NCBI GenBank assembly: GCA_021373255.1
Contig: JAJFTD010000186.1
Location: 1-35,341 of the forward strand
Direction of reading: 5' to 3'
DNA: 35,341 nucleotides
DNA from: a bacterium
GTDB taxonomy: Bacteria; Armatimonadota; UBA5829
A program made the translations under genes and the position numbers. The notes beneath the pieces were generated by a model, which saw nothing but the letters and a program-made list of their open reading frames with translations, made no database searches and was not told the origin of the DNA. Positions 14,891-24,371 of the stretch are shown here, in pieces. Positions within the stretch are counted from its first letter, which is position 1. The number at the start of each line of letters is the position of its first letter.

Positions 14891-16618
14891 ATGAACTGGC
14901 CCGGTATTGGCCTACAAGCCCTGGCGACGATCCTGGCAGCGGCGCTGTGCAATTACGCTTGGCGGCATCGTGAGATGCCGGGGGCGCCGTCGTTTGTGCT
15001 GTTGATGGCAGTAGTCTCGTTTTGGACAGCAGCCGATATGCTCCAAGCCCTTTCGGGCAAGTATTCAACTGAATTAATCTGGCTGCAGATGGGCACTATT
15101 GGCCCCGCCAGTGTGCCACCTCTGTGGCTGAACTTTGCCCTCAGGTATACAGGGCTTTCCTCAAAGACTTCTCCCGTGACCACGATCTTGCTCGCTGTTA
15201 TCCCGGTTATCAGCACAATCCTGGCCTTCTGCATTCCCACAAACCACCTGTTTTGGAGCAGGACGGAATGGTTTCAGACCGGACTGGGGCCGTCCAGATC
15301 AGATTATGGACCGTGGTTCTGGGTCCATGCGGCGTATTCGTATCTTGTCTGCCTGTTTGGGGTTGCACTATTTGTGGTCCTGTCGATGCGAAAGCCACGG
15401 CTCTACCGGCAACAGGCTATAGTTGCAATCATTGCCGCGGCAATGCCGCTGACTGCCAGTGCGATGCGCCTTTTTGAAGTGATCAAATTCGATGCCACGT
15501 CAATCTGCTTTGCGCTATCTGGAGCAGTGCTCGCGGTTGGGTTCCTGCGGCTTGGTGTTTTGGATGTGGTTCCGATAGCGCGTGATGCAGTGATCGAGAA
15601 TCTGCAGGAAGGCGTAATAATGCTTGATGCAGCTCGGCGCATTGTGGATATCAACCCGGTGGCGGAACGAATCTTCGGATTGAGCGCGTCCGGGGCTATC
15701 GGTCAGCCATCTTCGAGAGCGTTTGCTCGGTGGCCTGAAATGGCAGGTTATTACAGCTCGATGGCAAAGGTCCTGACCGAGATATCTATCAAAAGCGAGA
15801 ACCGTCAGCGATATTACAGCCTTGCAGCTATTCCTCAGACTAATCAGCACGGTCATCCCAGCGGTCTATTGGTGATCCTCCATGACATTACAGAGCTCAA
15901 GGAGAGCTACAAGAAGCTGCAAGAGCTGAGCAGGTTGAAAGACGACCTCACCCACCTGATTGTCCATGATCTCCGCACCCCCTTGGCGTCAATGACCACC
16001 GGTCTGGTTGCCATTGAAAGGATGGGTGGGCTTAGTGATTCTCAACAGGAAATGCTGGGGATAGGGATAAATCGCGGCCATGTATTGTTGGGGATGATCA
16101 ATGACTTATTGGATATTAATAGGATGGAGCATGGCGCTCTTGAACTCAATCTGGTTGAGATAAACCCGGGCGAGATCATAAATCCTGTGGTCCAACAGAT
16201 GTCCTCTCTTGCATCCGAGAAAAGACAGACCATAATGCATGTTATCGCCCCAGAAGTCAGCAGCATTGTGGCTGATGAAGACCTGCTTCGTCGAACAGTT
16301 GCGAACCTGCTGGGTAACGCCATCAGGTTTACCCCCGAATGTGGCATCATTAAGCTGGATGTTCAGCTCACTGGTGATGGGCGCTCGACTCTCTTCTCCG
16401 TGTCCGACACAGGTGAGGGAATACCCGAAGAGGCACTTGATCGTATATTCGAGAAGTTCGGCCAGGTGGAATCGCGGAAATCAGGACGGAAGATATCGAC
16501 CGGCCTCGGGCTGACCCTGTGCAAGATGGTAGTGGAAGCGCACGGTGGGCGAATATGGGTTGATAGCGAGATCGACAAGGGCAGCACTTTCTCATTTACC
16601 CTGCCAGTTCGGCAATAA
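14891..16618 (+). CDS. Membrane histidine kinase with 7TM-type N-terminus and PAS domain
   Basis: 575 residues, ATG 14891 with GGAG about 8 bases upstream. Residues 1-~225 hold about seven hydrophobic segments in the pattern of the histidine-kinase N-terminal 7TM region. A PAS domain follows (~235-340, DAVIENLQEGVIMLDAARR, DINPVAERIFGL). The dimerisation/phosphotransfer helix has H359 in VHDLRTPLASM. The ATPase domain contains the N box NLLGNAIRFTP, DTGEGIPEEALDRIFEKFGQ and TGLGLTLCKMVVEAHGG. There is no extracytoplasmic loop domain of note, so the signal may be sensed within the membrane or by the PAS domain. Its probable partner is the divergent NarL-type regulator. Confidence 0.92.
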   Translation: MNWPGIGLQALATILAAALCNYAWRHREMPGAPSFVLLMAVVSFWTAADMLQALSGKYSTELIWLQMGTIGPASVPPLWLNFALRYTGLSSKTSPVTTILLAVIPVISTILAFCIPTNHLFWSRTEWFQTGLGPSRSDYGPWFWVHAAYSYLVCLFGVALFVVLSMRKPRLYRQQAIVAIIAAAMPLTASAMRLFEVIKFDATSICFALSGAVLAVGFLRLGVLDVVPIARDAVIENLQEGVIMLDAARRIVDINPVAERIFGLSASGAIGQPSSRAFARWPEMAGYYSSMAKVLTEISIKSENRQRYYSLAAIPQTNQHGHPSGLLVILHDITELKESYKKLQELSRLKDDLTHLIVHDLRTPLASMTTGLVAIERMGGLSDSQQEMLGIGINRGHVLLGMINDLLDINRMEHGALELNLVEINPGEIINPVVQQMSSLASEKRQTIMHVIAPEVSSIVADEDLLRRTVANLLGNAIRFTPECGIIKLDVQLTGDGRSTLFSVSDTGEGIPEEALDRIFEKFGQVESRKSGRKISTGLGLTLCKMVVEAHGGRIWVDSEIDKGSTFSFTLPVRQ

Positions 16619-16766
16619 ACAACAAAATAGGTCACAGAAAAATGGTCCCCTCTTAGTAAAACACAGTGACCTTCGTACGATGTCTCCGGCTGCTATCCCC
16701 AGCTATAATGATGTGTATTAAGCATTACCCAAGCGCACTAGTAGACTGACACTGGGGGTGATCGAC
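16619..16766 (+). promoter_or_regulatory. Upstream region of the giant membrane protein gene
   Basis: TATAAT at 16704-16709 is a likely -10 box; the 17-base-spaced hexamer TGTCTC (16681-16686) is a poor -35, which would fit an activator-dependent promoter. AGGTCAC (16629-16635) and GTGACCT (16666-16672) form a 7-bp inverted repeat upstream, a possible binding site. No terminator for the kinase gene is obvious. Confidence 0.35.
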
Positions 16767-19700
16767 GTGCATGACACGAATGACTGGCTTGACAAGCGTT
16801 CTCCAGACTTGGACAAAATTGGCTATCTGCTCCACGAGCTGGATAAGTGGGTTGGAGAAGGCGTTCTTACCAGAGACACCTATAATGATCTGAGCCGGCG
16901 CTATAAAGCCGAGCAAACGGAGATCCTGCGGCTGGGCCGCGTGAATAAACTCCTTGTCGAAGCCCGGTCCGCGCAAACACAACGTCGTTTTGCTGATGTT
17001 ATCAACAAAGCGATGGAAGCAATTGAGCTTGATCAGGGTAACATAGAATGCACCTATCTCCTCGCCAGTGCCTATGAAAATTTAGGTCAGTATGCCCAAG
17101 CCCTTTCAGCTTATGAATCACTGGTCACACTCTGCCCTGGTGATGCTGCGTCCCAGAACAGTGTCGTTCGGATTCGCGAGATACTGGAGAAGCAGACTCT
17201 CGCTCAAGCGCGTGAAGAGGAGCGATTACGGCAGCAGCGTGAACAAGCCGAAAAGATGGAACGCCTCAGACAGCTCAAAGCACCTGAACTGGCAAGCCAG
17301 GCAAATGAAGCACTTGCACAAGGCAGATTTACGGATGCGCTCGATGCTGCTGTTGAATCTATCAAATATGATCCACAGAATACGGAAACATGGGCGTTGA
17401 TAGCTCGGATCTACTCTGCACAGGAGATGTGGGTCCAAGCCGAAAAAGCATGGATTAAGGCCGTACACCGCAACCCCAATGCCGAATATCAGGACGAGTT
17501 GGCTAAAGCTACTGCGGCTCGGACCTACCAGGAACGCTCGATCTGGAGCAAGCTCTGGGAGAAGGGCTCGCAGGCCGTGGAAGCATTCATGGAAGAACGA
17601 AACGTCCAGTGGGTTCATCTGCTGGGCGCGGCTATCCTGCTGTCGGGCCTTATTGGTGTAAGCGCGTGGGTGGTCACTGTTCAAAAGCTCTGGGGAATTG
17701 TCGGCCGGGCTCTAGTCGCGGTCGTGCCGCTGCTTTTGACTGCAATGTTTTACTATGCCGGATGTAAGCTGAAGTCGGTGCTCAAAACAACAGCGACATC
17801 ATTTCATATTATCGCCTCGGCTCTGCTGCCCATAGACCTTGTGATGATGAAGCACTTGTTCCCGAACACATTCATGTGGAATTGGGATCGTCACCTGTTT
17901 GCGGTGGGTCTTATCTCCACGCTGGTCTATGCCCTCATGCTTTTTGCTATACGAAGCAGAGTCCTAACGTCCCTTGCCGGTGCCGGGTTCCTGGCAACCA
18001 GTTTCTTCTTCATGCGCGGCTTCACCAGCCTTTCTCCCAGCAGCCAGGGTTTATGGTTCTCTATAGTTGGCTTTGGCTACATGCTTATGGCACGCTGGAT
18101 TCGACGCAGAGGTTGGGAGCCGCTTGATACTCCTCTTAATGTCCTGGCTCACACGGCTATGGCAGTGGCACTGGGCAACTCGATGATCGGTGGCCCCTTG
18201 GCGCATGCGGGCGGGTTAGGAGGAGCATCCTGCACCATACTTGCAGTAAGTCTGGCTTATGTCCTCGCGGCGTATCTGCTGGACGAAGCTCGCTACCTGC
18301 CCATATTTGCAGTAGTCCTTTTCGGTTTCGTGGTGTTTGCGTTAAGATCACATGGAATGGGCATTGGTCGATGGTATTTATATGGATTCTCATTTGGTGT
18401 TGTGGGTAGTGCATTCCTGGCGATGGCACCCATCAGCCGCGCACAGGACAAAGACAGATTCGCTGCATGGTACCAGTGGTTTGGCCTTTCAGTCACAGCG
18501 ATAGCAATAATTCCCGCACTGGTGCGAGGCCTAGTGCAGGCAGCTACACTACAAACGTTGCCATCTGGCCCGGAACTACTACCAAGCATTCTGACGTGCC
18601 TGATGATCAGTGTGTCATACGCCGCATGCAGCGTGTGGATGAAAAAGCCCCGGTTGATTTATGGCGCCGCAGTGGTTTTCATCTATTCCGCTGTGTTGAC
18701 AATCAAACTGGCATCGCGGCCAACTTATGAATACACGGTCTGGATGATGCTGCTTGCCGCGATTATGGCAGTGTCAGGCTGGTACCTTACGAGGCGTTAT
18801 AAAGAACACGGCAGTGCTGTCTTCAACACGGGTATAGGGCTCTCGGCACTTTCAGGAGCGATCTCTATAGGAATGTGGGCTTACCAAAGCATTTCATTCG
18901 AGCATATAAACCCCGGATACTGTGAAGCAGCCATACTGGTAATGTTCATATCCACCGCACTCTACGCATTCGCTGCACGCACTACACGCCGGGTGGCATA
19001 CATTAGTGCCGCGATTGTGTCGGGTGTTCTGGGATGGGGAACTGCATTCTCGTGGTTGGATGATCGCATCCTTGTATCAGTGCTGGGAAGAGAGGTCAAC
19101 TTCGGCCTCTACTACCTGCCGCTTGTTGTATCGCTTGTATGGATGAGGCGGGTGTTTCAAAGAAGAGGCAACGCTGAGTTCGCGGTTCCGTGTGATGTGT
19201 TCTCGTTCTTGTTGTCAATCGGTGTGTTGGCATTACAAACCCGCTACCTAGCAGAGCCCGGCGCGATGCGTCACAGCCTCTGGGTGACTCTAGCTCTCTA
19301 CTCGGCTATATTTGCCTGGCAATCGTTGGATAGAAAACGCGAGAATTTGCTTGGCACGGGCCTGAGCAGCGCATCAGTCTATGCTTACCTGTCTATTGCA
19401 GCATTCTGCGGCGCGGCGTTCCATGTGCTGGATGGAGTAGGGCTATACCACAGAATCGGATTCGTTGTGATCAGTGTCCTGCTGCTAATTGCCGCCTGGG
19501 TGCTCTTCCGGAAGCGTGAGAAAATATTAGCTAAAGCTCCATTTATCGTGGGGCTGGCTATCCTTTCGATTGATATCCTGGTCTCGATATCCATGTGGCT
19601 TGATTCACCGAGCGCATCGGATAGGTTGGTCGCATTTATAGTCACAGCCACGGCAGCCGTTGCCTGTGCCACGACTTCCGCGGTCCTGCGTAATTGGCGA

Positions 19701-22700
19701 TACCTGTGCCCTGCTATGCTGACCCTATCCATTGCCTATGGATTGGCTGGAGCACAATGGGTCATGCCTCAAATTCCTGCGATACATGTGAATTATGGTA
19801 TCTGGTATTGGCCATTGGTTATGATGTTGGCTGTTTGCGGACACATTCTACACAAGAAACAGCAGTCGAGCTTCGCGTGGGTCCTGCATTCTACTGCCGC
19901 CGTGCTTGCCGTTATCTCGCTGTGCCTGCAGTCTAATTACTCAATTCTCTCCGCGTTCATCGCATTCTTTGCCTATGGATTGCTCCTCGCTTGGGTTTCA
20001 ATGGCGGCAAGGACGTGGGCAGAGGAGAAGATAGCCAACACTCTCAGCCAGGGATCAGCCTATTTTATGGCAGCTTTACTCGGCATCGGTTGGCTGCTTC
20101 TGTTTGAGTGGATTGGTGACATCACATCCAACCATACTCTCTACAGGACAATCGCAGCTTTGACCGGAGTGGCCTGGTGCCTGATTTCGTTCAGAATATC
20201 CGTGTGGATGTCGAGCCGTGATTGGGAGTGGTGGGCACGTCCGCTGTTCTGGTCTGGAGTAGTTGCGGGAGTGGCGTGGACTGTGTGGCCGGTGGTTTGT
20301 GGCCAATCGGTTTTCCCGCTGTCACTGGCAACATGCACGCTGGCGGCTATCTTCTACACGTGGATTGCATCGAATCACGGAGACAAATCGTTTGCCTACG
20401 TGGGAATGGGCGTATTCGCTGCAGGATATATGCAGGTGTTCCTGGCGCAAGGCGGTTTATACGCCGCTCCTGCACAGCTCGCCTTGTTCTCGCTGGCCCC
20501 AATCGTGCTGGCTCTGTGCGTTGGGTATATGAGCGCACTGTTCCGGTCGCGCGAGCTTGCCTATGTGACAACAGTTGTGGCAGAAGGGTCCTGTTTCTTA
20601 TTGTTAAGGGCAGGGGTAGAAGCCACCAAGGTACACGACCTGGGGTGGTATGGACTTGGAATAGTCGTGGTCGGGTTTACGGCGTTCTTGGTGTCCCGCA
20701 TTTTAGCAAAAGGAGACTTGAAAGATCTCGCGATTGCGCCTGCGCATGGTAGTGACCTGGCTACGACCATTGCCGCCATAGTTGCTTGTGACGTTGCCGT
20801 TTCGACCAGTGCGCACAATAACTGGATTATCATCGCAACTTTGGCTATCTGTGCTGCAACTTATGCGTTATCAGCCTGCCTGCGTAAGCATCCTAAATTC
20901 CTATACGCCGCGTGTGTGGCTGTAATTATTGGGTGGGGGATGGCCATTGATCGCATGCCGACCGACTTCGCTCAGGACAACTATGTCTTGCTCTACTTGC
21001 CGTTGGTTGTGATTCTTGGGGCACTGGCGTACGGCATTCGCAGTAGAGATCGCATAGGATTATCAAAGCCACTTTGGCGGTCCGCAATGACGCTTTCTGT
21101 CGGTTGTTTCCTCTTGCAGCTTGCTTTTAACATTATGTCCCCGCATGAACTTCGAGGAGTCGCGACATTTATGATTTTTTCGGCTCTGTATGCTACTGCC
21201 TCTTACATTGATCGAAAGATCAATGCTCGTGCGGAGATGCTGACATATTTCTCTTGCGCATCATTCGTAATAGGCATGAATATTCTCCCACTCCCACCTT
21301 ACATGTTGGCACATGTAGATCCTGTGATTGCGTTAGCACACTCCGTGCTCGGCGCACTGTGGGTGGGGGCAACGGTTTATTTGCAGTCCCGCTCCCGGAC
21401 GACCTGGACACGTCCTCTACTTATCTCGGCTGGTGTTGTAGAGGCAATTGCTGTCATGATCGCAATTAGTGCTCCATTGCGCAACATAGGATGTGCAGTT
21501 GCCACTATTGTTATCGCCGCCTCAGTATTTACATGGATAGCAAATAGGACTGGAAAGCGTGCTCTGATATACGTGGCGGGATGTACTGCGCTGGTAGGCT
21601 TGGATCTCATAGATACCGCTCCGGGCAAATGGGCCGCTCTTCTGTCGGTGCTGATACCCGCTATTGGTGCGGGATTACTGGCTCAGGCTACTCGTGCCAA
21701 GGAGTATGCGCTCTGGTTCCCGATATTGCTGTGGACTGGATTCATCGCATATATAGTGCATTCTCCGTCCCCGTTGTCCCCGACCCCGGCGTTCTGCGTG
21801 GCCTTCATAATAATTATGGGGATCAGCGCTGTGCTCTTCCATCGGTTGGCGAAAATACATGATCTGCCTGCATTTGAAACGCTCGGAGCACTAGCGGGGT
21901 TGGTCGCGTACTGGTGCGTCCCTGCACTTATGCATAGAGTCATATCTATTGACCCAGTGGAACACATTGCAATAACGCTCCTGCCTTATGCCATGTTTCT
22001 GGCATGGCTCACCTGGCGTCTGAGATCATCTGATGAAAAGCCTTTATACAGGTCGTATGGTGCGGTTGCTCTGGCGTTGTCTATCGTAGGGGCTGCGGCT
22101 GGGGTGGCGTCTGGCGAGAGCTTAATGACACGAACGGTGACTCTAGCCCTGTACACATTAGCATACCTTGTGACCACGGCAAAGTTTGGCTCAACAAGCC
22201 TTGTGTATATAACAAACGCGAGTGCGCTTGTTACATGGTTTATGCTCTATCTTGCTTTGGAACTACCGTCCATCCCCGATGGATTACCATGTCTTGGTGC
22301 ATGGTTTGGGCTATTTGGAGTTATCCAAGTTACCTTGGGTGCCGCATTCAACAGGGTTAAGAAGTGTTCTCAAACGGCAGATATACAATGCACCATTGGC
22401 GCAACGCTCTGCTCAGTGTCGGCCCTTGCGGCGCTGTTTGGCACTTTGTCTACACGAATGTTTGGGGAATGGACTATTGCGGTGCTGTTGATAAGCACAG
22501 TCGCAAACAGCACAGTTGCAATGGTTCGCCGCCAGCTTAGTCTCCTGCACGTTGGGTTTGCCGGAGTGCTGATCAGCCTGTATTTGATATTCTATGATAA
22601 GCTGGACTTGAGAGTGCTGGATATCTACGCTCTCCCGATCGGTATCTATCTTCTCGCGCTGCCGGCGATAAGCCGTTATGTCGGTCGACAAGTCCGCCCG

Positions 22701-23069
22701 GGGCCGTATTACAGCACAGGACTTGCCATTATGCTCGGGTCGGGCCTGGTCACTCTGGCGCAGACGGGATGGTCGAGTTGGAACAGCTATGTGCTGTTAG
22801 GAGAGAGTGTGATCGCGTTCCTCTACGGTGTGTCCAGGCACGTGAAGGTCTTTCTTTTCTTTGGAACCGGATTCAGCGCGGTATGGGCGGCGGCTTTGAT
22901 ACGTGACTCCGTGGTCAGGCAGATGCATGGCAGCACCCTGGTTGCAGGAATACTAGGCATCATCATTGGGACCGCTTTGATAGTGTTTGCTTCCCGTTCT
23001 GAACAAAAGAGAGCTGAGATACTGGAATCCATACGGCAAGCCGCTCGTTCATTCAAAGAATGGGACTAA
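16767..23069 (+). CDS. Giant TPR-plus-polytopic membrane protein (~2100 residues)
   Basis: GTG 16767 is preferred: GGGGGTGA, close to the full anti-SD match, ends 5 bases before it. GTG 16758 is in frame but lies inside that site. Residues 1-~75 hold LLHELDKWVGEGVLTRDTYNDL, like the short N-terminal motif of DUF2157 or SCO7613-type membrane proteins. Residues ~60-270 are TPR-like (ADVINKAMEAIELDQGN, YAQALSAYESLVTL, WVQAEKAWIKAVHRNPN) with a basic/acidic coiled coil around 135-165. From ~285 to ~2080 hydrophobic segments follow one another almost without loops, perhaps 50-60 helices, and the C-terminus is short and charged. The function is unknown. The frame is intact over 6.3 kb, so it is under selection. 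The size and repeated look suggest internal duplication of a multi-helix unit. Confidence 0.85.
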   Translation: MHDTNDWLDKRSPDLDKIGYLLHELDKWVGEGVLTRDTYNDLSRRYKAEQTEILRLGRVNKLLVEARSAQTQRRFADVINKAMEAIELDQGNIECTYLLASAYENLGQYAQALSAYESLVTLCPGDAASQNSVVRIREILEKQTLAQAREEERLRQQREQAEKMERLRQLKAPELASQANEALAQGRFTDALDAAVESIKYDPQNTETWALIARIYSAQEMWVQAEKAWIKAVHRNPNAEYQDELAKATAARTYQERSIWSKLWEKGSQAVEAFMEERNVQWVHLLGAAILLSGLIGVSAWVVTVQKLWGIVGRALVAVVPLLLTAMFYYAGCKLKSVLKTTATSFHIIASALLPIDLVMMKHLFPNTFMWNWDRHLFAVGLISTLVYALMLFAIRSRVLTSLAGAGFLATSFFFMRGFTSLSPSSQGLWFSIVGFGYMLMARWIRRRGWEPLDTPLNVLAHTAMAVALGNSMIGGPLAHAGGLGGASCTILAVSLAYVLAAYLLDEARYLPIFAVVLFGFVVFALRSHGMGIGRWYLYGFSFGVVGSAFLAMAPISRAQDKDRFAAWYQWFGLSVTAIAIIPALVRGLVQAATLQTLPSGPELLPSILTCLMISVSYAACSVWMKKPRLIYGAAVVFIYSAVLTIKLASRPTYEYTVWMMLLAAIMAVSGWYLTRRYKEHGSAVFNTGIGLSALSGAISIGMWAYQSISFEHINPGYCEAAILVMFISTALYAFAARTTRRVAYISAAIVSGVLGWGTAFSWLDDRILVSVLGREVNFGLYYLPLVVSLVWMRRVFQRRGNAEFAVPCDVFSFLLSIGVLALQTRYLAEPGAMRHSLWVTLALYSAIFAWQSLDRKRENLLGTGLSSASVYAYLSIAAFCGAAFHVLDGVGLYHRIGFVVISVLLLIAAWVLFRKREKILAKAPFIVGLAILSIDILVSISMWLDSPSASDRLVAFIVTATAAVACATTSAVLRNWRYLCPAMLTLSIAYGLAGAQWVMPQIPAIHVNYGIWYWPLVMMLAVCGHILHKKQQSSFAWVLHSTAAVLAVISLCLQSNYSILSAFIAFFAYGLLLAWVSMAARTWAEEKIANTLSQGSAYFMAALLGIGWLLLFEWIGDITSNHTLYRTIAALTGVAWCLISFRISVWMSSRDWEWWARPLFWSGVVAGVAWTVWPVVCGQSVFPLSLATCTLAAIFYTWIASNHGDKSFAYVGMGVFAAGYMQVFLAQGGLYAAPAQLALFSLAPIVLALCVGYMSALFRSRELAYVTTVVAEGSCFLLLRAGVEATKVHDLGWYGLGIVVVGFTAFLVSRILAKGDLKDLAIAPAHGSDLATTIAAIVACDVAVSTSAHNNWIIIATLAICAATYALSACLRKHPKFLYAACVAVIIGWGMAIDRMPTDFAQDNYVLLYLPLVVILGALAYGIRSRDRIGLSKPLWRSAMTLSVGCFLLQLAFNIMSPHELRGVATFMIFSALYATASYIDRKINARAEMLTYFSCASFVIGMNILPLPPYMLAHVDPVIALAHSVLGALWVGATVYLQSRSRTTWTRPLLISAGVVEAIAVMIAISAPLRNIGCAVATIVIAASVFTWIANRTGKRALIYVAGCTALVGLDLIDTAPGKWAALLSVLIPAIGAGLLAQATRAKEYALWFPILLWTGFIAYIVHSPSPLSPTPAFCVAFIIIMGISAVLFHRLAKIHDLPAFETLGALAGLVAYWCVPALMHRVISIDPVEHIAITLLPYAMFLAWLTWRLRSSDEKPLYRSYGAVALALSIVGAAAGVASGESLMTRTVTLALYTLAYLVTTAKFGSTSLVYITNASALVTWFMLYLALELPSIPDGLPCLGAWFGLFGVIQVTLGAAFNRVKKCSQTADIQCTIGATLCSVSALAALFGTLSTRMFGEWTIAVLLISTVANSTVAMVRRQLSLLHVGFAGVLISLYLIFYDKLDLRVLDIYALPIGIYLLALPAISRYVGRQVRPGPYYSTGLAIMLGSGLVTLAQTGWSSWNSYVLLGESVIAFLYGVSRHVKVFLFFGTGFSAVWAAALIRDSVVRQMHGSTLVAGILGIIIGTALIVFASRSEQKRAEILESIRQAARSFKEWD

Positions 23070-23108
23070 CACCTGCAGCAAAGCCGCAATGCTGCAGCAC
23101 AAGGTGTT
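23068..23108 (+). terminator. Stem-loop after the giant membrane protein gene
   Basis: CTGCAGCA (23073-23080) pairs with TGCTGCAG (23090-23097), and AACACC (23068-23073) can pair with GGTGTT (23103-23108) across a small bulge. No U tract follows, so it may be a weak terminator or an intercistronic processing structure. Confidence 0.4.
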
Positions 23109-23178
23109 CTTGAATCAGATGAGGGCTGAGGAGGGTAAACATCTGTGGTCGCTGTCGTTCATTATTAAGGTCGCAATC

Positions 23179-24327
23179 ATGGCAGAGTCAATCGACTTTT
23201 CCCTTGCAGGGGGCGGGCTGTTATCCGAGCTCATGCAGCGCTTGAGGCTCGAAGACCGCACTTTTGTGCGTGCGCTCATATTCTTGATCATTGCCTGGCT
23301 TCCTCTACTTATCTTCTCACTTGTAGAGGGATTGGCTATAGGTAAAACCGTACGAATCCCATTTCTGGAAGATGCCGGTGTTTATGGTCGCATTCTTATA
23401 GCCATTCCGGTTTTCATAGCTGCGGAAATCCCAATAGGCAGAAGGACTCGTGAGGTATTGCGCGGGTTTATCACATCGCAACTGGTGTGCGAGCAAGACA
23501 TCCACATTTTTAATGATGCCGTCGGGCAAGCCATGAGACAGAAAGAATTAGTTATCCCTGAGATCATTATCCTGTGCGGCATCTATGCCGTTGCATCATT
23601 CAGTGAACCTGTTGCGCTAACCGAGCCAGTGACTACCTGGTACCGCGTAAGCGGCAACATTACCCCAACCGGCCATTACTACGCCTTTGTAAGCCTCCCG
23701 ATATTCCAGTTTTTGTTAATAAGATGGATTTGGAAACTGATTATATGGACGGGTTTGTTATGGCGGATATCCAGAATGAATCTGCAGCTTCTGCCAATTC
23801 ATCCAGATAAAATGGGAGGGCTAGGTTTCCTTGGGCTTGCTCAGATTCCATTCGGCTTAATTGGTTTCGCGGGAGGCGCGGTAATATCCTCGCATTTGGC
23901 AAATGGCATGATGTATCGAGGGGCATCCTTTATAGCGTCCAGCGGTCCTATAGTGGCATATGTAATTCTGGTAGTCTTGATAATTCTTGCTCCGATCCTG
24001 GTGTTCACTGATAGACTGATACAATTGAGGGCTAAAGGCATACTGACTTATGGGGGTGTCGGAGAAGAGTATGCGAGGTTGTTTGACCAGAAATGGGTCA
24101 AGGGGGTGAATCCTGAAGACGAAATAATACTGGGCAGCTCAGACATTCAATCTCTGGCTGACCTCAGAAATAGTTATGATATTGTGCAAAACATGAGTAT
24201 TATCGCTGCTGATCGCAAGACAATTACTGTGATTGTAGCTACTACTATTATTCCGATGATCCCATTATTCTTTGTGGCTTTCCCATTCGACGAGATCATA
24301 GTCAAAGTACTCGGAATACTCCGCTAA
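23179..24327 (+). CDS. Conserved-looking multipass membrane protein, unknown function
   Basis: 382 residues from ATG 23179 (MAESIDFSLAGG), with TAAGG 8 bases upstream. The open frame extends back to 22987 inside the giant gene, and GAGGAGGG at 23128-23135 could serve an upstream or non-standard start, so the true N-terminus may be up to ~20 residues longer. Six or so membrane helices are visible (VRALIFLIIAWLPLLIFSLV, ILIAIPVFIAAE, FQFLLIRWIWKLIIW, GFAGGAVISSHL, IVAYVILVVLIILAPILVF, VIVATTIIPMIPLFFVAF), with a striking motif LQLLPIHPDKMGGLGFLG. I do not recognise a named family. Overlap or close spacing with the giant membrane gene suggests they are expressed together. Confidence 0.75.
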   Translation: MAESIDFSLAGGGLLSELMQRLRLEDRTFVRALIFLIIAWLPLLIFSLVEGLAIGKTVRIPFLEDAGVYGRILIAIPVFIAAEIPIGRRTREVLRGFITSQLVCEQDIHIFNDAVGQAMRQKELVIPEIIILCGIYAVASFSEPVALTEPVTTWYRVSGNITPTGHYYAFVSLPIFQFLLIRWIWKLIIWTGLLWRISRMNLQLLPIHPDKMGGLGFLGLAQIPFGLIGFAGGAVISSHLANGMMYRGASFIASSGPIVAYVILVVLIILAPILVFTDRLIQLRAKGILTYGGVGEEYARLFDQKWVKGVNPEDEIILGSSDIQSLADLRNSYDIVQNMSIIAADRKTITVIVATTIIPMIPLFFVAFPFDEIIVKVLGILR

Positions 24328-24371
24328 GTAGTTATCAAGGCAAGCTCTGCATACGAAGATCCCCAGGTTTC

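Noticed and set aside
20222-20752. 176-residue frame inside the giant membrane gene
   Set aside because: Overlaps a clearly coding frame and has an arginine/cysteine-rich shadow composition.
24328-24371. Terminator between the membrane protein gene and phoU
   Set aside because: No convincing stem followed by a U tract is visible on either strand.
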